Shown here one piece after another: positions 7,003 through 13,337 of a stretch of DNA of 16,945 nucleotides. Origin of the DNA: JAAFKA01 sp044348925 (lineage in GTDB: Bacteria > Bacteroidota > Bacteroidia > Cytophagales > Thermoflexibacteraceae); contig JBIKRY010000074.1 of assembly GCA_044348925.1 (NCBI GenBank), forward strand, positions 1 to 16,945, read 5' to 3'. Made by a program: the position numbers and the translations under genes. Each line of letters begins with the position of its first letter. Position 1 is the stretch's first letter. The notes under the pieces were generated by a model, which searched no databases, was not told the DNA's origin, and saw nothing but the letters and a program-made list of their open reading frames with translations.

Positions 7003-8439
7003 ATGATGAAATATTTACAAAAAATATATCGTATAAGTATTATAATTTTTACTATCTGTATAGGAATTGGTCATGCTATTGTTGCTCAAAATACAGAAAA
7101 TACCAATACTGTAGAAATAAAACCTGCCGAAATATTCCAACAAATGCTAAAAAACCACCCAATTGTAAAACAAGCAAAGTTACTTTCGGAGTTTGGTAAA
7201 CAAGAAATTCGTTTGGCTCGAGGAGTTTTTGACCCCAAATTTACTTCTAATTTGGAAGCAAAAAATTTTAATGACAAATTATATTATCAATTTTGGGAAA
7301 CACAACTAAAAATTCCTACGTGGTTTGGCGTGGACATCAAAGCCGAATATGATAGAAACAAAGGCTATTATTTGAATGATATTGACAAAACTCCTGCACA
7401 AGGTCTGGAGGCTATTGGAATTTCTGTGCCTCTTGCACAAGGTTTATTTATGGATTACAGACGGGCTACGGTGCGTGAAGCACAGTTTGCCAAAGAAATT
7501 TTTGAGGCAGATAGAATTAAAATTATCAATAAAACACTGTTGCAAGCAGCCAAAGATTATTGGCAATGGTACGAAAGTTATAACCAATACCAATTAGCAA
7601 AAAAAGGTTATGACTTGGCGAAAATTCGTTTTGATGGTATCGTACAACGTGCTTTGCAGGGAGATGCAGCAGCTATAGACTCGGTAGAAGCCAAAATTAC
7701 CTTACAAGACCGCCAAATAGCCTTACAAAAATCTGAAATAGAAAATAAAAACGCAAAATTAATTCTCTCTAATCATTTGTGGGGAGATGCAGGGGAGCCT
7801 TTGGAAATAGCAGATAATCAAATTCCAAGCACAAGCATACAAAATGAAAATGCCTTGAGTAGTGAGGAATTAATACTATTTGCCAATGAAAATCACCCTG
7901 AACTTATCAAATTGAGCTATAAACTTAAACAATTAGAAATACAACGCAAATTGGCAAGAGAAATGTTGAAACCTGTTATCAATGTAAATTATAATCTATT
8001 ACAATTAGATGGTAGATTAGATAATACCTTGCCAAGTTTTTTTGATAATAATTATAAATGGGGTTTTAATGTAGCTTTTCCTTTGTTGTTTAGAAAAGAA
8101 AGAGGCAAATTGCAACAAACCAAAATAAAACAACAACAAACTACTTACGAAAGACTACAGGTCAATCGTGAAATTGTCAATGAGATTAAAGCCAATTACA
8201 ACGAACTAAAAAATATTGAAAGTCTGCTTCAACAAGTTGCTGCAATGATAAATAATTATAAAATATTGGTAACTGCCGAAACAGATAAATTTAATAATGG
8301 CGAAAGTTCTCTATTTTTAGTCAATTCTCGTGAAACTAAATTATTAGAATCGGAAGCAAAACTCATAGAATTGCAGTATAAATATGCAAAAATTCGTGCT
8401 ACTTTGTTGTGGGCAGCAGGTAAAACGATTGAAGATTAA
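7003..8439 (+). CDS. TolC-family outer membrane efflux protein
   Basis: Outer-membrane channel of the OEP/TolC family, which forms a trimeric beta-barrel with a periplasmic alpha-helical tunnel for tripartite efflux pumps or type I secretion. About 478 residues, the normal size. The N-terminus MMKYLQKIYRISIIIFTICI and following GIGHAIVAQ is a signal peptide, with probable cleavage near AIVA-Q. A TTG start at 6973 in the same frame would add ten residues before the positive n-region, so the ATG pair at 7003/7006 is preferred. The mature part is helical, with two related halves and heptad-like stretches (KIRFDGIVQRALQGDAAAIDSVEAK; ETDKFNNGESSLFLVNSRE is the conserved family signature). No membrane-fusion protein or inner-membrane pump gene lies next to it, so its partner must be elsewhere. 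Family firm, substrate unknown. Confidence 0.9.
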   Translation: MMKYLQKIYRISIIIFTICIGIGHAIVAQNTENTNTVEIKPAEIFQQMLKNHPIVKQAKLLSEFGKQEIRLARGVFDPKFTSNLEAKNFNDKLYYQFWETQLKIPTWFGVDIKAEYDRNKGYYLNDIDKTPAQGLEAIGISVPLAQGLFMDYRRATVREAQFAKEIFEADRIKIINKTLLQAAKDYWQWYESYNQYQLAKKGYDLAKIRFDGIVQRALQGDAAAIDSVEAKITLQDRQIALQKSEIENKNAKLILSNHLWGDAGEPLEIADNQIPSTSIQNENALSSEELILFANENHPELIKLSYKLKQLEIQRKLAREMLKPVINVNYNLLQLDGRLDNTLPSFFDNNYKWGFNVAFPLLFRKERGKLQQTKIKQQQTTYERLQVNREIVNEIKANYNELKNIESLLQQVAAMINNYKILVTAETDKFNNGESSLFLVNSRETKLLESEAKLIELQYKYAKIRATLLWAAGKTIED

Positions 8440-8497
8440 TGTTTTTTGTAGCACTTAATCTTTTTACATTAAAACCGTTTAACAATCATATCCGTAA

Positions 8498-8590
8498 ATA
8501 AACTTTCACATTTACTTGAGAATAAAACCTACTAATTTTCTACATAAACTTTCAAAAAAAATAGAATTAGTAGGTTGTAACCTACTAATT
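8498..8590. repeat. Short degenerate tandem repeats before the terminator
   Basis: ATAAACTTTCA occurs at 8498-8508 and 8544-8554, and AACCTACTAATT at 8526-8537 and 8579-8590. The offsets are 46 and 53 bp, suggesting an old duplication of a unit of about 50 bp. The second unit forms the right arm of the terminator stem. Confidence 0.45.
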
Positions 8591-8598
8591 CTATTTTT
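8557..8598. terminator. Bidirectional intrinsic terminator between tolC-like gene and mreB
   Basis: Perfect 20-bp arms (8557-8576 and 8579-8598) with a tiny loop. One strand ends in TTTTT and the other in an A-rich tract that reads as U-rich on the opposite strand. Set between two convergent genes (stops at 8439 and 8641), it can end transcripts from both sides. Confidence 0.85.
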
Positions 8599-8640
8599 AC
8601 AAACCCAAGCTAAAAAATTAGGTATTTAGCAAATCATTCT

Positions 8641-9666
8641 TTAACTCATCAAAATTCCACGATAAGACGTTATTTTGTTTAGTGCCATTCCTGTTCCACG
8701 CACTACAGCACGCAAAGGGTCTTCAGCAATATGGATTGGTAATTTTGTAATAATAGCAAGTCTTTTGTCTAAACCTCGTAACAATGCACCACCTCCTGTA
8801 AGATGAATACCATTGTCATAAATATCGGCAGATAATTCTGGAGGCGAAACTTCTAATGCTTTTAGTACAGCTTCTTCTATTTTAGAAACAGATTTGTCCA
8901 ATGCGTATGCTATTTCGGAATAAGTAACTTTGATAACTTTAGGAATACCTGTCATCAAATCTCTACCTCTTACTTCATAATCATTTGGTGGATTTTCGAG
9001 TTCAGGTAGTGCCGAGCCTACTTCTATTTTTACTCTTTCTGCCGACCTTTCTCCAATTAATAAATTGTGTTGGCGTCGCATATAATCAAGAATATCCCGA
9101 TTAAATACATCTCCTGCGGTGCGTACAGATTGGTCGCAAACAATCCCTGCCAATGCAATGACTGCAATTTCGGTTGTTCCACCACCAATATCTACAATCA
9201 TCGAACCCATAGGTTTTTCGATATCAATGCCAATTCCAATAGCAGCTGCCAATGGCTCGTGTATCATATACACTTCTTTTGCTCCTGCGTGTTCGGCTGA
9301 ATCTCGTACTGCACGTTTTTCTACTTCTGTAATCCCCGATGGAATACAAATAACCATGCGGTGCGAAGGTGCCAAAATACGTTTGCCCATGTCTATCATT
9401 TTAATCATGCCTCGAATCATTTCTTCAGCAGCATGAAAATCTGCAATTACTCCATCTCGCAAAGGTCGTATGGTTTTGATATTGTCATGCGTTTTTTCGT
9501 GCATCCACATGGCTTCTTTGCCTATTGCAATTGCTTTCCCTGTTAATCTGTCTATAGCTATAATAGAAGGCTCATCTACTACTATTTTACCTTTATGCAT
9601 GATAAGTGTATTGGCAGTACCTAAATCTATTGCAATATCACTGGATAAGAAATCTAAAAATCCCAT
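8641..9666 (-). CDS. mreB: Rod shape-determining protein MreB
   Basis: Bacterial actin that forms short membrane-bound filaments guiding the elongasome for lateral cell-wall synthesis, which implies a rod-shaped cell. At 341 residues it has the standard length. Actin-fold motifs are clear: phosphate-1 loop DIAIDLGTANTLI (10-22), connect/interdomain region RPLRDGVIADF, phosphate-2 loop IVDIGGGTTEIAVI (near 157-170) and the adenosine motif LTGGGALLRGLD near residue 290. The N-terminal hydrophobic FLDFL stretch can serve as the membrane anchor. In most bacteria mreC and mreD follow directly; here the gene is followed by a terminator and a convergent unrelated gene, so the mreC/D cluster must be elsewhere. 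The upstream neighbour is rpsL, separated by a terminator. Identification is certain. Confidence 0.98.
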   Translation of the reverse strand: MGFLDFLSSDIAIDLGTANTLIMHKGKIVVDEPSIIAIDRLTGKAIAIGKEAMWMHEKTHDNIKTIRPLRDGVIADFHAAEEMIRGMIKMIDMGKRILAPSHRMVICIPSGITEVEKRAVRDSAEHAGAKEVYMIHEPLAAAIGIGIDIEKPMGSMIVDIGGGTTEIAVIALAGIVCDQSVRTAGDVFNRDILDYMRRQHNLLIGERSAERVKIEVGSALPELENPPNDYEVRGRDLMTGIPKVIKVTYSEIAYALDKSVSKIEEAVLKALEVSPPELSADIYDNGIHLTGGGALLRGLDKRLAIITKLPIHIAEDPLRAVVRGTGMALNKITSYRGILMS

Positions 9667-9733
9667 TTTGGTAGTTATAAAATATGTCCAACTCGTGTCT
9701 TAAAATATTCACAGATATATTTGTAAATCAGTA

Positions 9734-9741
9734 CAAAATTA
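9734..9741 (-). promoter_or_regulatory. Possible -7 box of the mreB promoter
   Basis: TAATTTTG on the minus strand matches TAnnTTTG, 68 bp before the mreB start and downstream of the rpsL terminator. No matching -33 element was found. Confidence 0.4.
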
Positions 9742-9815
9742 CACAAAACAATAGGTAACTAAAATTTTTTATACTATTTTATCGTATTTTTTGGAATTAA
9801 TTGTATAAAAACAAA

Positions 9816-9844
9816 AAAAGACAACTTGTGTAAAGTTGTCTTTT
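9816..9844 (-). terminator. Intrinsic terminator of rpsL
   Basis: Perfect 12-bp arms (9816-9827 and 9833-9844) with a 5-nt loop. On the minus strand the stem ends in a run of seven T, then GTTTTT. It lies 28 bp beyond the rpsL stop and so separates rpsL from mreB. Confidence 0.88.
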
Positions 9845-9871
9845 GCATAGAGGTATAGAAATATGTTAAAT

Positions 9872-10294
9872 TTATTTCTTTTTGCCACCTTTTGCTGGTG
9901 CACCTTTTGCTGCCACTTGTCCTGGTTTTGGTCTTTTGGCACCGTATTTAGAACGGCGTTGTTTTCTACCATTTACCCCTGCGGTATCTAATGCACCTCT
10001 GACGATGTGGTAACGAACCCCTGGTAAATCTTTTACTCTACCACCTCTAATCAATACGATAGAGTGTTCTTGTAGATTATGACCTTCTCCTGGTATATAC
10101 GCATTTACTTCTTTTCCGTTAGATAAACGTACACGAGCTACTTTACGCAATGCTGAATTTGGTTTTTTTGGTGTAGTCGTATATACACGAGTACAAACCC
10201 CTCTGCGTTGTGGACAAGAATCCAAAGCAGGAGATTTTGATTTAAAGGTGATTTCTTCCCTTCCGTTTCTTATTAACTGTTGTATGGTTGGCAT
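9872..10294 (-). CDS. rpsL: 30S ribosomal protein S12
   Basis: Ribosomal protein of the decoding centre. Core motifs are all present: PTIQQLIRNGR, the CPQRRGVCTRVYT loop, TTPKKPNSALRK with lysines 43-44, GEGHNLQEHS, and RVKDLPGVRYH with K88 and D89 (D89 is the residue that is methylthiolated in many species). The residues classically mutated in streptomycin resistance are wild type. The 140-residue chain is longer than the 123-124 residues usual in E. coli, because a basic Gly/Ala/Lys-rich tail follows KRPKPGQ. Start ATG at 10294, 37 bp from the -7 box. In most bacteria rpsL leads the rpsL-rpsG-fusA operon; here a terminator and mreB follow, so it appears monocistronic. Identification is certain. 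Confidence 0.99.
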   Translation of the reverse strand: MPTIQQLIRNGREEITFKSKSPALDSCPQRRGVCTRVYTTTPKKPNSALRKVARVRLSNGKEVNAYIPGEGHNLQEHSIVLIRGGRVKDLPGVRYHIVRGALDTAGVNGRKQRRSKYGAKRPKPGQVAAKGAPAKGGKKK

Positions 10295-10330
10295 TTATGT
10301 ATAAAATTTTGATTATCTACATTTGGATTG

Positions 10331-10361
10331 CAAAACTAAATAATAGTTTTGACTTTACAAA
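10331..10361 (-). promoter_or_regulatory. rpsL promoter
   Basis: Minus-strand TTTG (10358-10361), a 19-bp spacer, then TAGTTTTG (10331-10338) form a full Bacteroidota-type -33/-7 pair. The ATG is 37 bp beyond the -7 box. This supports independent transcription of rpsL. Confidence 0.75.
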
Positions 10362-10381
10362 TTTCTTTTTAATATTTATAC

Positions 10382-10462
10382 GCTATTTTTACAAAAATAG
10401 CAGTTAAAATCCAAAATAATGGCTTTTATACTTGTATAAAACCTATAAAAAGAGAATTTTGG
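10382..10462. repeat. Cluster of three nested inverted repeats behind the rpsL promoter
   Basis: A perfect GCTATTTTT/AAAAATAGC hairpin lies at 10382-10401. GGCTTTTATAC (10421-10431) faces GTATAAAACC (10434-10443) with one bulge, and CCAAAAT (10411-10417) faces ATTTTGG (10456-10462) around it. The first is 20 bp upstream of the rpsL -33 box. Possible roles are terminator for incoming minus-strand transcription or protein binding; neither can be decided. Confidence 0.5.
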
Positions 10463-10471
10463 TATCTATAC

Positions 10472-10632
10472 GCTAAGTTACATAGCAACCGTTATTCTCC
10501 ATAATGGCGAATAGACTTGGTAAATGGAAACAAAATCTTAGTGATTCTATAGCAAAAGAGCCTAAAACTTTGCTATAGTTACTTTCACACCACACTCTTA
10601 TTCGCCTGAAGGCGAATATACAGTTACTAAGC
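10472..10632. repeat. Imperfect palindrome, family with an ATTCGCC core (copy 2)
   Basis: The outer arms start GCTAAGTTAC (10472) and end GTTACTAAGC (10632). Further in, TATTC/GAATA and GGCGAATA (10506-10513)/TATTCGCC (10599-10606) pair. At the centre is a perfect 10-bp hairpin CTATAGCAAA/TTTGCTATAG (10547-10556/10569-10578). The segment 10600-10622 repeats 3456-3478 with one change. The pairing is less regular than in copy 1 and includes bulges. No reading frame is present. Confidence 0.65.
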
Positions 10633-10991
10633 AAATTACATTTACATACAACTGCCCTTCGATGGTAGGCATCACTTGAAAATTGTATTTTTTCTTTTTT
10701 ATTTATAGTTGCTTAAACGCATAAAAAGTATTTGTTTAAGCAATTAAACAAATATTGTATATTTTATCTATTTGCTAAGATGTAAGTTTTTGGGAAATAT
10801 ATAGCAAAAAATGCACATTTTTTTTGAGTTAAAATTATAAATAGTTGATAATCAAGTATATTTGTTTAAACAACTATAAAAAAAATCAACTAAATTTTGT
10901 TTTTGCAACACAGTTGCATTAACAAAATTTTAATATTATTTTTAGATAAATGTATTTTTTTGAGATTTTTTTAAAAATATTTTCAAAAAAA
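10633..10991. other. Gene-free, AT-rich region with competing inverted repeats
   Basis: No plausible gene on either strand. TTTATAGTTGCTTAAAC (10702-10718) is complementary to 10864-10880 with one G-T wobble. Its part 10709-10718 is instead perfectly complementary to GTTTAAGCAA at 10734-10743. TTAAACAAATAT (10744-10755) is perfectly complementary to ATATTTGTTTAA (10858-10869). These pairings exclude each other, like the two states of a switch. No TAnnTTTG box was found that would transcribe this segment, so an operator/DNA-structure role is equally possible. Confidence 0.5.
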
Positions 10992-11024
10992 TTTGGAAAC
11001 TATTTATTCATTGTATTACCTTTG
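10992..11024 (+). promoter_or_regulatory. Promoter of the M43 metalloprotease gene
   Basis: TTTG (10992-10995), 21 bp spacer, TACCTTTG (11017-11024): a full match to the Bacteroidota consensus with acceptable spacing. The ATG follows 112 bp later, so the transcript should have a leader of roughly 105 nt. Confidence 0.7.
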
Positions 11025-11136
11025 CATTGTCTTAAAGAGATAGAAACGAAAAATAATTTTTACTAAATGATTTTTTATTTGTTGTTATTTCGCTAAGTCA
11101 TTACACATTAAAACATATCTAACCTACTATACACAA

Positions 11137-13206
11137 ATGTTGAAAACTATCTTTACTACAGCATTATTATCTACAGCAACTTTTTTTGCTGCGTCTGCAC
11201 AAGACAAACACAATCACGAAACTACGCCAACGAGAAACTGCGGTGCTCCAACAGTAGAACAAATGCTACAAGCTGACCCAAATGCTTGGCAGAAAATTCA
11301 AGCATTGGAAGAACATACACAAAGATTTTCGGCACAATACTTAGGTGGCAAAGGAGTAAAACAACAAAAAGCAGTTGTAATTATTCCTGTAGTAGTACAC
11401 GTAGTATATAACACAGCAGCACAAAATATTTCTGATGCACAAATTCAATCACAAATTGATGTTTTAAATGCAGATTTTAGAAAATTAAATGCAGACAGAA
11501 CAAATGTACCAGCAGCATTTCAAGGTGTTGCAGCAGATATGGAAATTCAATTCCAAATGGCAACAAGAGACCCAAATGGTAATGCAACTAATGGTATCGT
11601 AAGAAAATCTACCACAAAAACATATTTTGAATATGGTGGAGCAGATGTAAACGGTGTTTTTGTAAAACAATCTGCACAAGGAGGTTCTGATGCTTGGAAT
11701 CCAACACAATACTTAAATATGTGGGTTTGTAATTTTGGTGGTGCAAGTACAAGTTTATTAGGTTATGCAACTTTCCCAACAGACGCAGGTACTTTCAAAG
11801 ACGGTGTGGTAATGGGTTATAAATATTTTGGAGTAAATCCTACTTTGGGTGGCGTGTTTGGTTATGGTCGTACTGCAACACACGAAGTTGGTCACTGGTT
11901 AAATCTTCGCCATATTTGGGGTGATGCAAATTGTGGTAATGACTTGGTTTCTGATACGCCAACACAACAAACTTCTAACGGTGGTTGCCCAACTTTTCCT
12001 AAAAAGACTTGCGGTAATACAACTAATGGTGATATGTTCATGAACTATATGGATTATGTAAATGACCAATGTATGAATATGTTTACAGCAGGTCAAAAAG
12101 CAAGAGCACAAGCATTATTTGCTGCGGGTGGTGCAAGAGTTAGCTTATTAACTTCGCCAGCTTTGGGTGGTGGTACTACAACTTGTGCAGCTCCAACAGG
12201 TTTGACAAGTTCTGCAATTACTGCTACTTCTGCAACAATTTCTTGGACAGCAGTATCTGGTTCTACAGGTTATACAGCACAATATAAAGCATCTACTTCT
12301 ACAACTTGGTTAAATGCAACAGTTTCTGGAACATCAGCATCATTAACAGGTTTAACAGCAGGCGTAACTTATAATTTCCAAGTACAAAACAAATGTTCTA
12401 CAACTTCTTTAAGTGCATTCACTGCATCTACTTTCACAACATCTGGTGGAACAACAACCCCTACTTATTGTGCATCAAAAGGTAATAGCGTAGCAGACGA
12501 GTGGATTGCATCTGTAAAATTAGCAAGAGGTACTACTACTTTGTTTACAAATACCTCGGGTAAAAATGCAGGTTACGGTAATTTTACAGCAACAACGTAT
12601 AATGCAGTAAGAGGCTCTGCACATACAATTACAGCAACATCTGGTTGGACATCTACAGCATACGCAGAAGGTTGGGCAGTTTGGATTGACTATAACAGAG
12701 ATGGAACTTTTGCTTCAACAGAATTAGTTTACTCAAGAGCAGCAGGTACAACAGCAACAGCAACAGGAACTTTCACAATTCCTACTACTGCAACATTGGG
12801 TACAGTAAGAATGAGAGTTTCTATGAAATATAATGCAATACCAACAGCTTGCGAAACATTCTCTTATGGCGAAGTAGAAGATTATACCTTAAATATCACT
12901 ACAAGTGCAGCACGTGAAGCAGTAACAGAAACAGAAACTACAACTTTTGATACAGGAATGAATCTATATCCAAATCCTGCAACGGCAGAAGCTAATTTGA
13001 GTTTCTATTTGGCAAACGAAACAGCAGAAGCTACTATTTCGGTTTACAATATGCAAGGACAAGAAGTTGCTAAAAAAACTTTGAAAAATGCACAAGGTCA
13101 TATCAATCATACTATCAATACCAATGAATTAAGTGCTGGTATGTATGTAATTAGCTTACAAAATGGTGCAAACAGAGAAGTAAAAAAATTAGTAGTTACA
13201 AAATAA
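11137..13206 (+). CDS. Secreted M43 (cytophagalysin-like) zinc metalloprotease with T9SS sorting domain
   Basis: Extracellular or surface-bound zinc endopeptidase. Order of parts in 689 residues: signal peptide 1-21 (cut ASA-Q22); short propeptide to about 80; metzincin catalytic domain from KAVVIIPVVVHVVYN, with the zinc site HEVGHWLNLRH at 249-259 (H249, E250, H253, H259) and the Met-turn MNYMDY; a fibronectin type III domain (about 350-432) starting CAAPTGLTSS; a GEVED domain (about 444-586), named for its GEVEDY at 578-583, with DYNRDGTF typical of it; and a C-terminal type A sorting domain (608-689) with NLYPNP and GMYVISL, ending KKLVVTK. The sorting domain marks export by the type IX system and removal or anchoring at the surface. 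Codon use is strongly biased to GCA, ACA and GGT, unlike its neighbours, as in highly expressed secreted proteins. The gene has its own promoter and terminator. Substrate unknown. Confidence 0.95.
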   Translation: MLKTIFTTALLSTATFFAASAQDKHNHETTPTRNCGAPTVEQMLQADPNAWQKIQALEEHTQRFSAQYLGGKGVKQQKAVVIIPVVVHVVYNTAAQNISDAQIQSQIDVLNADFRKLNADRTNVPAAFQGVAADMEIQFQMATRDPNGNATNGIVRKSTTKTYFEYGGADVNGVFVKQSAQGGSDAWNPTQYLNMWVCNFGGASTSLLGYATFPTDAGTFKDGVVMGYKYFGVNPTLGGVFGYGRTATHEVGHWLNLRHIWGDANCGNDLVSDTPTQQTSNGGCPTFPKKTCGNTTNGDMFMNYMDYVNDQCMNMFTAGQKARAQALFAAGGARVSLLTSPALGGGTTTCAAPTGLTSSAITATSATISWTAVSGSTGYTAQYKASTSTTWLNATVSGTSASLTGLTAGVTYNFQVQNKCSTTSLSAFTASTFTTSGGTTTPTYCASKGNSVADEWIASVKLARGTTTLFTNTSGKNAGYGNFTATTYNAVRGSAHTITATSGWTSTAYAEGWAVWIDYNRDGTFASTELVYSRAAGTTATATGTFTIPTTATLGTVRMRVSMKYNAIPTACETFSYGEVEDYTLNITTSAAREAVTETETTTFDTGMNLYPNPATAEANLSFYLANETAEATISVYNMQGQEVAKKTLKNAQGHINHTINTNELSAGMYVISLQNGANREVKKLVVTK

Positions 13207-13234
13207 TCAAAATCTAATAACTACAAATCTAAAA

Positions 13235-13285
13235 ATAGACAAACAAAAAAGGCAACTGAATAAGTTGCCTTTTTTGTTTGTCTAT
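13235..13285. terminator. Strong intrinsic terminator after the M43 protease
   Basis: Perfect 23-bp arms (13235-13257 and 13263-13285), 5-nt loop, with the GC-rich part GGCAACT/AGTTGCC at the tip followed by TTTTTTGTTTG on the plus strand. It begins 29 bp after the protease stop. Confidence 0.9.
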
Positions 13286-13306
13286 GCTATTTATTTAGTA
13301 ACTTTG
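13277..13306 (+). promoter_or_regulatory. Promoter of the restriction-modification operon
   Basis: TTTG (13277-13280), 18-bp spacer, TAACTTTG (13299-13306): consensus Bacteroidota promoter 32 bp before the ATG at 13338. Its -33 element sits inside the right arm of the preceding terminator stem. Confidence 0.72.
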
Positions 13307-13337
13307 TTAGTAATTTTAAAGGAACAGCCTTACAACT

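Noticed and set aside
9119..9436. 105-codon plus-strand frame
   Set aside because: Antisense shadow of mreB with no independent start signal or recognisable domain.
9769..9972. 67-codon minus-strand frame overlapping the end of rpsL
   Set aside because: Overlaps conserved S12 coding sequence in another frame and runs through the rpsL terminator.
10295..11136. Search for a tRNA, RNase P RNA, tmRNA or 6S RNA in the long gap
   Set aside because: No T-loop/CCA pattern and none of the conserved core motifs of those RNAs were seen.
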